Shown here: positions 48,306 through 56,889 of the stretch, in pieces
Layout of the letters: every line of letters starts with the position of its first letter
How positions within the stretch are numbered: position 1 is the stretch's first letter
Source: [Clostridium] fimetarium
Lineage (GTDB): Bacteria > Bacillota > Clostridia > Lachnospirales > Lachnospiraceae
Length of the DNA: 64,000 nucleotides
Assembly: GCF_900111235.1 (NCBI RefSeq)
Contig: NZ_FOJI01000017.1
Location: 17,872-81,871 of the forward strand
Direction of reading: 5' to 3'
The notes under the pieces: generated by a model
What the model saw: only the letters and a program-made list of their open reading frames with translations
Told to the model about the DNA's origin: nothing
Databases searched by the model: none
Translations under genes and position numbers: made by a program

Positions 48306-49193
48306 ATGATTAATGCAATTCAAGCCAAGAGTATTATGCAAAAAAAAAATAATGGCGACAAATGGTTTGGAACTGACTATAATATGAACCTTTACAAAGG
48401 GTGTTGTCATGGTTGTATTTATTGTGACAGCAGAAGTGATTGCTACCATATTGATAATTTTGATAGCGTTCGATTGAAAGAAAATTGTATCAATATTTTG
48501 GAGCAAGATCTAAGATCAAAGAGAAATACAGGTGTAGTAGGCATTGGAGCTATGTCTGATACATATAATCCATTTGAAAAGCAATACGAGATTACAAGGG
48601 ATTCATTGAAACTGCTGGCACAGTATGGGTTTGGTACTTCAATTGATACGAAAAGCAGTCTTGTAAAAAGAGATATAGATATATTAAAAAAGATCGCGGA
48701 GCATAATTCGTGTATCGTAAAATTGACAATCACAACGGCTGATGATGAATTGTGTAAAATAATTGAGCCCAATGTATGTGTAAGTTCAAAACGCTTTGAG
48801 GCAATTCGTGAACTTGCATCAAATGGCATATTTACTGGCGTGCTATTAATGCCAATCTTACCATATATTAATAATACAGAAGAAAATATAAAAACAATTA
48901 TAAATAAGGCTGCAGAAGCAGGAGCTAAATTTGTGTATGCGATGTTTGGCGTTACACTTCGTGAAAATCAGAGGGATTACTATTATCAGAAGTTAGATGA
49001 GCATTTTCCTGGTATGAAGAAGAAGTATATTGAAAAATATGGCGTTAGTTATACTTGTACATCAGATAATGCAAAAGAGTTATATGAAATGTATGTAAGT
49101 GAATGCAAAAGGCTAGGGTTGCTGTATAAGATGGAAGATATTATTGAAGCATATAAGGGTGCGAATTCTTATGAGCAAATAAGTTTATTTTAA
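48306..49193 (+). CDS. Radical SAM protein (spore-photoproduct-lyase-like, Rv2578c type)
   Basis: 295 residues with the radical SAM CxxxCxxC cluster in CCHGCIYC (C33, C37, C40) after MNLYKGCCHGC. GIGAMSDTYNPFE and ILPYINNTEENI match the SPL-related superfamily often annotated as DNA-repair photolyase, but the members of this subgroup have no proven substrate. Ends at about the usual length. Followed 38 bp later by azlC. Confidence 0.88.
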   Translation: MINAIQAKSIMQKKNNGDKWFGTDYNMNLYKGCCHGCIYCDSRSDCYHIDNFDSVRLKENCINILEQDLRSKRNTGVVGIGAMSDTYNPFEKQYEITRDSLKLLAQYGFGTSIDTKSSLVKRDIDILKKIAEHNSCIVKLTITTADDELCKIIEPNVCVSSKRFEAIRELASNGIFTGVLLMPILPYINNTEENIKTIINKAAEAGAKFVYAMFGVTLRENQRDYYYQKLDEHFPGMKKKYIEKYGVSYTCTSDNAKELYEMYVSECKRLGLLYKMEDIIEAYKGANSYEQISLF

Positions 49194-49231
49194 AATGAAG
49201 GATAGAAATATATAATAAGAGGTAGTGTTTT

Positions 49232-50101
49232 ATGAACAAAAGAAGACCAGAATTAGTACAAGCATTTAAAGTAGCATTTCCACATACGATTCCTGTATTG
49301 ACTGGATATTTTTTCCTTGGCGTGGCATATGGATTTTTGATGCAGTCAAAGGGATATAATTTCATATGGGCAGGACTTATGAGTGCAATTGCATTTGGGG
49401 GAAGCATGCAGTATGTTGCAATTACGCTCTTAACGACTGCATTTAATCCAATCCAAGCTTGTATATTGTCATTTATGGTAAATGCAAGACATATGTTTTA
49501 TGGATTATCAATGCAGTCCAAGTATAAGGGAATGGGCAAAATTAAGAGCTTTCTAATATTTATGTTGACGGATGAGACATTTGCAGTCGCTTACACATTG
49601 GAGGCGCCTCTGGGTATTAATCGAAGATACTTTTTCTTTGCAATATCCTTTCTAGATTACATGTATTGGGTGGTAAGCTCAATAATTGGTGGAATACTTG
49701 GAAACTTTATAACATTCAATACAAAAGGACTGGATTTTGTTCTTACAGCACTATTTGTGGTGTTGTTTGTGGAACAATTGACGAAAAAGGCGAACTGGCT
49801 GTCGGGCGCAATTGGCGTGGTAGCTACATTGGTGAGCTTGATGATATTTGGACAGCGTAATTTTATAATACCAGCGATGGTGATTATTGTATGTATGTTG
49901 TTTTGCGTTAAACATAAATATGAAGATTGTGTTGAAACTGATAATGGAATAGAAACTGCAGATGAAATCGAAACTGCTGATGAAATAGAAACTGCTGATG
50001 GAATAGAAACTGCTGATGGAATAGAAACTGCAGATGAAATAGAATCTAATGGTGATACAGAAACAAATGATGAAATTGTAAATGAAGGGAGCGCTGATTA
50101 A
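49232..50101 (+). CDS. azlC: Branched-chain amino acid exporter, AzlC subunit
   Basis: 289 residues. The first about 230 are the AzlC membrane domain (FPHTIPVLTGYFFLGVAYGFLMQSKG, GGSMQYVAITLL, NARHMFYGLSM). The last 55 residues are an unusual acidic tail of five IETAD(E/G) units, beyond the usual AzlC end. Overlap-free, 2-bp spacing to azlD. Exports leucine-type amino acids or analogues. Confidence 0.93.
   Translation: MNKRRPELVQAFKVAFPHTIPVLTGYFFLGVAYGFLMQSKGYNFIWAGLMSAIAFGGSMQYVAITLLTTAFNPIQACILSFMVNARHMFYGLSMQSKYKGMGKIKSFLIFMLTDETFAVAYTLEAPLGINRRYFFFAISFLDYMYWVVSSIIGGILGNFITFNTKGLDFVLTALFVVLFVEQLTKKANWLSGAIGVVATLVSLMIFGQRNFIIPAMVIIVCMLFCVKHKYEDCVETDNGIETADEIETADEIETADGIETADGIETADEIESNGDTETNDEIVNEGSAD
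49949..50044 (+). repeat. 18-bp coding repeat in the azlC tail
   Basis: Five near-identical 18-bp units (GAAACTGCTGATGAAATA type) encoding IETADE/IETADG. Silent differences between units are few, pointing to recent slippage. Confidence 0.88.
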
Positions 50102-50103
50102 CT

Positions 50104-50436
50104 ATGTTTTTAACTCCTTTACAAACATTTATAATGATTTTAGCAATTGCACTTGGAACTATCGTTACACGATTTTTACCATTTGTGTTGTTTCCCGAGA
50201 ATAAAAAAACACCGAAATTTGTAATGTATCTTGGAAACGTTTTGCCAACAGCTATGATTGGATTGCTAGTTGTGTATTGTTTCAAAGGTGTGTCAGTTGT
50301 GACCGCACCCTTCGGAATTCCAGAATTAATAGCAACTATGTGCATAGTTGTTCTACATTTGTGGAAAAGAAACGTGCTAATCAGCATTTCTGTGGGTACT
50401 GTTGTGTATATGGTACTTGTGCAATGTGTTTTCTAG
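50104..50436 (+). CDS. azlD: Branched-chain amino acid exporter, AzlD subunit
   Basis: 110 residues, four TM segments; RFLPFVLFPENKKTPKFVMYLGNVLPTAMIGLLVVYC is the AzlD signature. Pairs with AzlC; its GAAGGGAG ribosome site lies within the azlC end. Confidence 0.95.
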   Translation: MFLTPLQTFIMILAIALGTIVTRFLPFVLFPENKKTPKFVMYLGNVLPTAMIGLLVVYCFKGVSVVTAPFGIPELIATMCIVVLHLWKRNVLISISVGTVVYMVLVQCVF

Positions 50437-50443
50437 TGTTTTA

Positions 50444-50471
50444 TTGACAAGGAAATTTAATATTGTATAAT
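50444..50471 (+). promoter_or_regulatory. pucR-family gene promoter
   Basis: Consensus TTGACA (50444-50449), 16 bp, TATAAT (50466-50471); leader about 70 bases. Confidence 0.8.
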
Positions 50472-50547
50472 TGAAGAGAAAATAAAGGTGTAACTCAAGC
50501 CTCTTTGTGATTAGTTAATAATTACTGTATGGCAGATTGGAGAAATT

Positions 50548-51696
50548 ATGGCGATTACATTAGAGAAAATAAGTAAACAAGCTGGCTATTTATATAAAAT
50601 GAAATTAGAGGGTGGAGAAAGCGGAATTAAGAATATTGTGCAATGGGTTCATATCATAGAAGATAATGACGTGGGTAATTTTCTTCATGGAAGTGAGTTA
50701 GTATTTACAACGGGTATTAACTGTGACAGTGATGAATGGATTCTTGATTTTATTCAAAAGATGCACCAAAATGGCGCTTGTGGAGTTGTTATCAATATTG
50801 GAAGATATATAAAAACAATTCCGACAATCGCTTTACAATTTTGTGACCTAAATAAGATACCAATATTTTCGGTTCCGTGGGAGACAAAACTGGTTGATAT
50901 AACGCGTGATTTTTGCAGGAAAATCGTTCAAAGTGAGCAAGTAGAAGAAAATATTGTCAGCGTTTTTAAGGATATTATCTTCGAAGCAAAAGATAGCTCC
51001 TCCTATATTCCCTCACTGGAAAGAAAAGGCTTTCATGAAAATGGAAATTATACGGTAATTGCAATATATAATGTTCTAGAAGGACAAAATGCATCAGTAG
51101 ATCCTAACTTGAAATTTTATGTTGAAAAGATTGCGAATAGAATTGGTGATTTGTCTGTTACATTTACTTATGATAAAAACAGGCTAGTTGTTTTGTCTGA
51201 GTATTCTATTGAAGGAATCAATAGTTTTATAGACGAACTAACACGGCAGTATCTGATAGGACAAGGGGATTTTAGAATTGGAGTAAGTTCAACTGAGACG
51301 GGCGTTGATTCTATCGCAAAAAGCTTTCGAAGGGCATATAAAACACTCGCATTATGTATAAAAAAGAATGAAAAAGTAATGTACTATGATAAATTAGGAA
51401 TATATAAGGTACTATTGGAATCAAGTGATTATTTTATCTTGAATCAATATTATAATGATGTCTTAAAGCCATTAGAAAACTATGATATTGAAAATAATAC
51501 GAATTTCATGGAATTTGTTAAGACATATTTAGACAACAATGGAAGTGTACAAAGCGTTGCAGAAAAAATGTTTGTACATAGGAACACTGTAAACTATCAG
51601 TTAAATAAAGTACAAAAAATTACAGGCCTTGATTTGACAGAACTTGATGTAAAGCTCGGATTTAAGCTATGTTTGTATATTAAAGATATAATTTAA
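50548..51696 (+). CDS. PucR-family transcriptional regulator
   Basis: 382 residues: N-terminal PucR domain (about 1-125, VQWVHIIEDNDVGNFLHGSELVFTTG), central GGDEF-like/CdaR module (about 150-290) without catalytic motif, and C-terminal HTH_30 (NNGSVQSVAEKMFVHRNTVNYQLNKVQKITGLDL). Such proteins activate catabolic operons for purines, amino acids or polyamines. It precedes the amidohydrolase, alcohol dehydrogenase and aminotransferase genes, two of whose promoters share a dyad 65 bp before the start site, so it is their likely activator. Confidence 0.93.
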   Translation: MAITLEKISKQAGYLYKMKLEGGESGIKNIVQWVHIIEDNDVGNFLHGSELVFTTGINCDSDEWILDFIQKMHQNGACGVVINIGRYIKTIPTIALQFCDLNKIPIFSVPWETKLVDITRDFCRKIVQSEQVEENIVSVFKDIIFEAKDSSSYIPSLERKGFHENGNYTVIAIYNVLEGQNASVDPNLKFYVEKIANRIGDLSVTFTYDKNRLVVLSEYSIEGINSFIDELTRQYLIGQGDFRIGVSSTETGVDSIAKSFRRAYKTLALCIKKNEKVMYYDKLGIYKVLLESSDYFILNQYYNDVLKPLENYDIENNTNFMEFVKTYLDNNGSVQSVAEKMFVHRNTVNYQLNKVQKITGLDLTELDVKLGFKLCLYIKDII

Positions 51697-51717
51697 ATAT
51701 TAACTTTAAGTTTTTTT

Positions 51718-51769
51718 AAAGACATAACTTAAAGATATAACTTAAAGACATAACTTAAAGACATAGTTT
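51718..51769. repeat. 13-bp tandem repeat behind the pucR-family gene
   Basis: Four copies of AAAGACATAACTT (one with T for C, the last slightly changed), 21 bp after the stop. Confidence 0.9.
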
Positions 51770-51789
51770 AGTCAGAAAATATTTCTATA

Positions 51790-51853
51790 GTGCAAACGCA
51801 CAAAAATCGTTATGCAAATTATTCTTGAAGATAATAAAAATAATTGTTATATT
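51790..51853 (+). promoter_or_regulatory. Amidohydrolase promoter with candidate PucR site
   Basis: GTGCAAACGCACAAAAA (51790-51806), then TTGAAG (51825-51830), 17 bp, TATATT (51848-51853). The dyad centre is 29.5 bp before the -35 box, exactly as in the promoter at 54694. A class I activator site near -65 is the natural reading. Confidence 0.68.
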
Positions 51854-51882
51854 TGAGATATCGAAATAAGCAATTAACTATA

Positions 51883-51920
51883 AAGCGAAGAGGCTTATCT
51901 TAAAAGCCTCTTCGCTTTTA
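51883..51920 (+). terminator. Promoter-proximal terminator or attenuator in the amidohydrolase leader
   Basis: Perfect 14-bp stem AAGCGAAGAGGCTT / AAGCCTCTTCGCTT with a 7-base loop and TTTTAT. It lies only about 23 bp beyond the expected transcription start and 110 bp before the gene. A small hairpin TTCGTC/GACGAA follows at about 51936-51951. Confidence 0.75.
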
Positions 51921-52031
51921 TAATTTAAAAGAATGTTCGTCGTCAGACGAAGCAAGTTCAGACGAAATATGACATTTTAGATCATGCAAATTAGGTGATA
52001 AATAAATTACCGGGAGTAGGGGGTAATCAAA

Positions 52032-53327
52032 ATGGTAAAAGAGTATTTTTGTGACATAATTTTTATAAATGCAAAGGTTATTACAGTTGATGAGAAGGAT
52101 TCTATAAAAGAAGCAGTAGGCATTTTAGGTAATAAAATTATATTTGTGGGTACAACAGAGAAAGCGATGTTGTATCGAGGTAAATTTACAAAATTAGTTG
52201 ATGTAAGGGGAAAATCAATCATACCTGGATTCATCGATTCCTATATTCATTTTGCAATGTATGGTCTATGTGATAATGGTGTTACTTCAGCAGGTTTATA
52301 TTTACAGTTTACAGATGAAGAATTATTAAATGGAATGCAAAATGCAAATAGCATTATGGTGAAATATGGAATCACATCTGTTCATGATTCCGGAAGCTAT
52401 GGAATGAAGGCGATGAGTCTTTTGCAAAAAGCTTGTGAAGAAAACTTGATTGATGTACGAGTAAGGCCTATGGTATCTGATTTGAATGGAAAAGAGTCAG
52501 GAAAAGAATATATTAATCATTTTTTGAACACTGGTATTTATACAAATATGGGAGATGATAAGTTTAAATTGGGGCCAATAAAAATAATGACTGATGGTAG
52601 CGCAAGTGTACCGTCAAGTGCTGCAATTAAACCATATTCTCATGACAACCATTTAAATGGACTTGAAATTTGGCAGCAGGATGAAGCAGATGAGATGGTT
52701 ATGAAGGTTCATAAGTTAGGATATCAGATGACGGCGCATGCAGTTGGTGATAAGGCTGTAGAACTTATGGTAAATGCATATGAAAAGGCTTTAACAAAGT
52801 ATCCAAGAGTTAACCATCGCCATAGAATCGAATATTGTGGGTTGAATAACCCGGATTTAATAAAGCGAATTAAGAAATTAGGAATTATACCAGTTGCGAC
52901 CCCTTCCGCTATTAGTCTAAATGGAAGTGATTACAATAGATTTTACGGAGAACGTGTTGACTACATGTTCCCTTTGAAATCTTATTTAGAAGAGGGAATA
53001 ATCGCTGCGATTGGTTCTGATTGCCTAGCCACTACTTTGAATCCAATGTATAGCATATATGGCGCTGTAAATAGAATGGATATTGAGACAAAACAGGGAT
53101 GTGGTCTAGCTCAAAAAGTTGACATATTGGATGTAATAAGAATGTTTACATATAATGGCGCTTATGCCTCTTTTGAGGAAGATAAGAAAGGAAGCATAGA
53201 AGTAGGGAAATTGGCTGATCTTGTGATGCTATCAGAAGATATCACTGCTATACATCCAGATAAGCTGATGGAAGTTGAGGTATTGATGACAATTATAGAT
53301 GGAAAAATTGTTTACACTAAATATTAG
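52032..53327 (+). CDS. Amidohydrolase_3 (YtcJ-like) family protein with altered metal site
   Basis: 431 residues, about 100 shorter than typical YtcJ. Start FINAKVITVDEKDSIKEAVGILGNKI and PGFIDS are family-typical, but the metal motif HxH reads Y71-I-H73 (PGFIDSYIHF), so the first histidine ligand is missing. Later ligands look intact: K in PIKIMTDGS, H in MTAHAVGDKAVE, H in HRHRIEYCG, D in IGSDCLA. The region after FAMYGL is shortened. It may hydrolyse an N-acyl or amide substrate or be catalytically changed. Probable operon with the alcohol dehydrogenase across a repeat-filled gap. GGGAGTAGGGGG provides the ribosome site. Confidence 0.85.
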   Translation: MVKEYFCDIIFINAKVITVDEKDSIKEAVGILGNKIIFVGTTEKAMLYRGKFTKLVDVRGKSIIPGFIDSYIHFAMYGLCDNGVTSAGLYLQFTDEELLNGMQNANSIMVKYGITSVHDSGSYGMKAMSLLQKACEENLIDVRVRPMVSDLNGKESGKEYINHFLNTGIYTNMGDDKFKLGPIKIMTDGSASVPSSAAIKPYSHDNHLNGLEIWQQDEADEMVMKVHKLGYQMTAHAVGDKAVELMVNAYEKALTKYPRVNHRHRIEYCGLNNPDLIKRIKKLGIIPVATPSAISLNGSDYNRFYGERVDYMFPLKSYLEEGIIAAIGSDCLATTLNPMYSIYGAVNRMDIETKQGCGLAQKVDILDVIRMFTYNGAYASFEEDKKGSIEVGKLADLVMLSEDITAIHPDKLMEVEVLMTIIDGKIVYTKY

Positions 53328-53490
53328 ATAGGCAATTGAATATAGTCAACAAAATACGGTCAATAGAATATAGGCAATAGAATACAGGCAATAGAATATA
53401 GGCAATAGAATATAGGCAATAGAATATAGTCAATAGAATACATTCAATAGAATAGAGGCAATGGAATAGAGGCAATTGAACATAGCAATT
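53328..53490. repeat. 14-bp minisatellite behind the amidohydrolase gene
   Basis: Eleven or so imperfect copies of GGCAATAGAATATA in exact 14-bp register (anchor base at 53333, 53347, 53361 ... 53473), starting at the stop codon. It fills the whole gap to the alcohol dehydrogenase gene apart from about 40 AT-rich bases. Confidence 0.95.
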
Positions 53491-53530
53491 AAATATACAA
53501 AATAGAATAATAGAATAGAGGTAAAAAATC

Positions 53531-54685
53531 ATGGCAAACAAAATCACAACACCAGGAACAATATTTTTAGGAGAAAATGCTTTATTGGAAGCAGAAGGAA
53601 CACTTTGTAGTTTAGGAAAAAAAGCATTTATTGTAACTGGAAAATCAATGATAAAGCAGGGTAATGTTGAAGTTTTAACCCAGCTACTGAAAAAGAATGA
53701 TGTAGATTCATTTGTGTGTTCAAATATTACTGGTGAACCAACAGATATTATGATTAATGAAGGCGTTGAACTATATAAGACTGAAATGTGCGATTTCATC
53801 ATTGGGTTTGGTGGTGGAAGTCCAATTGATGCAGCGAAGGCAATCGGCGTGATGGCAGTCAGTGAAGGTAAGATTTCAGATTATAATGGAAAATTTATTA
53901 CAAAGGCAATACCACCACTTGTTGCAATCCCATCAACATCAGGTACAGGCTCAGAAGTAACACAATTCACAATTATTTCAGATACAGAAAAAAATATTAA
54001 AATGCTTTTAAAAGGTACGCCTTTACTTCCTACGGTTGCAATCGTTGATCCTGTATTTACAATGTTAACACCACCAAATGTTACGGCTGCAACTGGGCTT
54101 GATGCACTGACACATGCAGTGGAATCATTTACATCAAAGAAAGCATTTTCAATCTCAGATTTGTATGCACTCTCTGCAGTGAAACGAATTTTTCAATATC
54201 TACCAATTGCATATAAGGATGGATCAAATGTGAAAGCTAGAGAAGAGATGTCAATCGCTGCCCTAGAGGCAGGCATCAGTTTTAATAATTCTTCAGTTAC
54301 AATTGTCCATGGAATGAGCCGCCCTATCGGAGCAATTTTTCATGTGCCACATGGTATTTCAAATGCAATGCTGTTAGGGGAATGTCTTTCATTTGCACTA
54401 GATGGCGCTTATGAAAAATTTGCCCAATTAGGGAGAGCAATTGGTGTTGCTAATTTAGATTATTCAAACGAAAATGCAGCAAAAGAATTTTTAAATGCAA
54501 TTCAAGAAATATGTCGTGTATGCGAAGTCCCTACGTTAGAAGGGTACGGAATTGATAAAGCAGAGTTCTTCAATGTGATATATAAAATGTCTAAGGATGC
54601 ATACGATAGTGGCAGTCCTTTAAATACTAGAAAGCCAGTAACGATAGAAGATATCAAATTGATTTATGAAAAATTGTGGAAATAA
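53531..54685 (+). CDS. Iron-containing (group III) alcohol dehydrogenase
   Basis: 384 residues. NAD-binding GGGSPIDAAKAIG, GTGSEVTQF, and the iron site D and H in GLDALTHAVESF plus two H in VHGMSRPIGAIFHVPHG. Oxidises or reduces short alcohols/aldehydes. Sits between the amidohydrolase and the aminotransferase, so may handle an aldehyde or alcohol intermediate of the same catabolic route; substrate is not readable. Confidence 0.93.
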   Translation: MANKITTPGTIFLGENALLEAEGTLCSLGKKAFIVTGKSMIKQGNVEVLTQLLKKNDVDSFVCSNITGEPTDIMINEGVELYKTEMCDFIIGFGGGSPIDAAKAIGVMAVSEGKISDYNGKFITKAIPPLVAIPSTSGTGSEVTQFTIISDTEKNIKMLLKGTPLLPTVAIVDPVFTMLTPPNVTAATGLDALTHAVESFTSKKAFSISDLYALSAVKRIFQYLPIAYKDGSNVKAREEMSIAALEAGISFNNSSVTIVHGMSRPIGAIFHVPHGISNAMLLGECLSFALDGAYEKFAQLGRAIGVANLDYSNENAAKEFLNAIQEICRVCEVPTLEGYGIDKAEFFNVIYKMSKDAYDSGSPLNTRKPVTIEDIKLIYEKLWK

Positions 54686-54693
54686 ATCTCTTT

Positions 54694-54756
54694 GTGCAAT
54701 CGCACAAAAAGTATTAGTCTAATGAAAATTGTAATCAATATTATCAGTGATATAAT
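54694..54756 (+). promoter_or_regulatory. Aminotransferase promoter with candidate PucR site
   Basis: TTTGTGC-AATC-GCACAAA (54691-54708, core 54694-54705), TTGTAA (54729-54734), 16 bp, TATAAT (54751-54756). Same core GTGCAAWCGCACAAAAA and same 29.5-bp centre-to--35 distance as at 51790. Confidence 0.68.
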
Positions 54757-54793
54757 TAGCATATGCAAAAACAAAACAAGTCAAAATAATAGC

Positions 54794-54830
54794 AAAGGGG
54801 CTACTTTCCTAATCGAAGTGGCCTTTTTAT
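54794..54830 (+). terminator. Promoter-proximal terminator or attenuator in the aminotransferase leader
   Basis: AAAGGGGCTACTT pairs with AAGTGGCCTTTTT (G-U pairs allowed), then TTTATTTA. About 30 bp beyond the expected start site, mirroring the arrangement before the amidohydrolase. The remaining leader to 54920 has TAGCAAGATGC-like short dyads but no known riboswitch. Confidence 0.62.
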
Positions 54831-54920
54831 TTATTCATAGCAAGATGCAAAGCAAATAGTAATGCTATCGTTATAGCCGACTTGTTTTCATTTTACTCAA
54901 ATTTGAAAGGAGATATAATT

Positions 54921-56246
54921 ATGACAGGTGAAGAAATCAAAAGCACATCAGTACAGTACAATATGCAATCATGGAGCAAACAAAAAGGGATCAATCCAAT
55001 TTCAGTTGAAAAAGCGGAGGGAATCTATTTCTGGGATTATGAAGGAACTAGATATTCAGATATGTCCTCACAGCTTGTCAATCTTAATGTTGGATTTGGT
55101 AATAAGGATATTGCAGATGCTATCAAAAAACAAGTTGATCAATATTGTTTTGTTGGTCCTAGCTACGGCGCTGAATCAAGAGCAACACTTGCAAAGATGC
55201 TTATCGACTTAATGCCAGATAACATGGGAAAAGTTTTCTTTACAAATGCAGGCGCAGATGCCAATGAAAATGCAATCAAAATGGCAAGAATGTATACTGG
55301 AAGAAATAAAGTATTTAGTCGTTACAGAAGCTACCATGGTTCTTCATTTGGTGCAGGTAACCTTACTGGCGAACCAAGAAGATATGCGTTAGAGCCAGGC
55401 ATACCAGGATTTGTAAAATTCTTTGACCCATACATATATCGTGAACCAATCAAATTTGAATCTGAAGAAGCTGCAGGAGATTATTATGTAGCAAAATTAA
55501 GAGAGCAGATAATATATGAAGGATCAGATAGTGTTGCAGCCATTGTTATGGAAACAATCACAGGTTCAAATGGTATCATTATTCCACCAAAGAACTATAT
55601 GCCAGGAGTAAGAAAGATTTGTGATGATTTTGGAATTATGATGATTTGTGATGAAGTTATGACAGGCTTTGGTAGAACGGGTAAAATGTTTGGATTTGAG
55701 AATTTTGATGTGAAGCCAGATATCGTATCATTTGCAAAAGGTGTTACTTGCGGTTATGTTCCACTTGGCGGCTGTGTTATTAGCAAAAAAATAGCAGAAT
55801 ACTTCGATGATAATTTCCTGTCATGCGGCTTAACATATAGTGGTCATCCACTAGGTTGTGCAGCTGGAGTTGCTTGTGTTAATTTCTATGAAAAGGCTAA
55901 TATTCTTGAAAATGTTAACAAAGTTGGAGCAGTTCTAAAAAGTAGACTAGAGGAATTTAGAGATAAATATGCTTGTGTTGGCGATGTGAGAGCAATCGGT
56001 TTATTTTCAGCAATTGAATTGGTTAAGGATAAAACGACAAAGGAAGCTTTGGTTCCTTATGGAAAAGATCCAGAAGGTATTATGGGCAAGATTTTAGGGC
56101 TATTAAAACAAAGACAGTTTATGACCTATACACATGAAAATATGGTGTTTATTTGTCCACCATTGATTATTACAGAAGAGCAGTTGTTGGAAGAATTGGT
56201 GAAGGTTGATGAAGTGCTCGCAATCATCGATAAGGAATTTTTGTAA
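54921..56246 (+). CDS. Class III PLP-dependent aminotransferase
   Basis: 441 residues from ATG 54921 (GAAAGGAG 8 bp upstream; a longer frame from 54882 has none). FTNAGADANENAIKMAR, ICDEVMTGFGRTGKMFGFE and PLP lysine K273 in FAKGVTCGYVPLGG are typical of omega-aminotransferases for amines, taurine, GABA or beta-amino acids. Co-regulated with the amidohydrolase by the shared promoter motif. Exact donor unknown. Confidence 0.92.
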   Translation: MTGEEIKSTSVQYNMQSWSKQKGINPISVEKAEGIYFWDYEGTRYSDMSSQLVNLNVGFGNKDIADAIKKQVDQYCFVGPSYGAESRATLAKMLIDLMPDNMGKVFFTNAGADANENAIKMARMYTGRNKVFSRYRSYHGSSFGAGNLTGEPRRYALEPGIPGFVKFFDPYIYREPIKFESEEAAGDYYVAKLREQIIYEGSDSVAAIVMETITGSNGIIIPPKNYMPGVRKICDDFGIMMICDEVMTGFGRTGKMFGFENFDVKPDIVSFAKGVTCGYVPLGGCVISKKIAEYFDDNFLSCGLTYSGHPLGCAAGVACVNFYEKANILENVNKVGAVLKSRLEEFRDKYACVGDVRAIGLFSAIELVKDKTTKEALVPYGKDPEGIMGKILGLLKQRQFMTYTHENMVFICPPLIITEEQLLEELVKVDEVLAIIDKEFL

Positions 56247-56277
56247 AAGGAAGGGGGTTTACTATGGGGGGTGTCGA

Positions 56278-56459
56278 GTGAATATGGATTTGAAATGATT
56301 CATTTTGGCTGCCTTTCCTTCAAGCAGTATATTCTTTACAAGCCTCAGGGATGATGAAAAGCCTCACTTACGTTCGGTTTTCATCTGAGTCTTGACAGAA
56401 TATGAGCACTGCTTTCAGCCGGTCGACGCCAAAATGAATCATTGCAAATCCATATTCAC
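56278..56459. repeat. Long palindromic intergenic element E (type 1)
   Basis: 182 bp. Outer arms 56278-56309 and 56428-56459 match at 31 of 32 positions (arm begins GTGAATATGGATTTGAAATG). The core GCCTTTCCTTC, GCAGTAT, TTTACAAGCCTCAGGGATGA, apical CTCACTTACGTTCG and TTTTCATCTGAGTCTTGACA is nearly the same as in element C, though the arms differ from C. Confidence 0.9.
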
Positions 56460-56479
56460 GGGTACGTTTATGGATAAAC

Positions 56480-56612
56480 CTGAGTGGTTTTACAGGGCAT
56501 TTGGCGGTTATGAAAAATCTGGGTGATTTTACAAGGCATAGGCGGTTGGGAGAAATCCGGGTGGTTTTAGATGGTATGGAGTTTGGTGAAAAAGCAAGGT
56601 GGTTTTAGATAC
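56480..56612. repeat. Imperfect tandem repeat of about 38 bp
   Basis: Three and a half units starting CTGAGTGGTTTTACAGGGCA, CTGGGTGATTTTACAAGGCA, CCGGGTGGTTTTAGATGG, CAAGGTGGTTTTAGATAC. No conserved reading frame. Together with element E and the next terminator it fills 56247-56670. Confidence 0.75.
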
Positions 56613-56617
56613 TACTT

Positions 56618-56670
56618 AAAAATAAGCAACATGAGAAAATTACTCGATTTCTCATGTTGCTTATTTTTTT
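56618..56670 (+). terminator. Strong terminator before the broken permease gene
   Basis: Perfect 20-bp stem (56619-56638 with 56648-56667; arm AATAAGCAACATGAGAAA) followed by seven T. Confidence 0.95.
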
Positions 56671-56889
56671 GGTATGTTTTTGGTGACCTATATGGTGTAT
56701 TTATAATAGGTTTCATTGACTAAGGATGCGAGGGAGTGGAAATCGTTTATAGGATTAACAGAATAACTATGGTATAATTTGCCTTAAGAATATTGAATAC
56801 ATTAAATGATTAGCTATAAATTTCAGTTTTGCTTATTTGGGTAATACTTGAGTTTATATCAATATGCTGAAAGGACTTTTGAAATTACG

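Noticed and set aside
53317..53802. Minus-strand frame with repeated YCLYSI-like residues
   Set aside because: Produced by the 14-bp tandem array and the antisense of the alcohol dehydrogenase gene.
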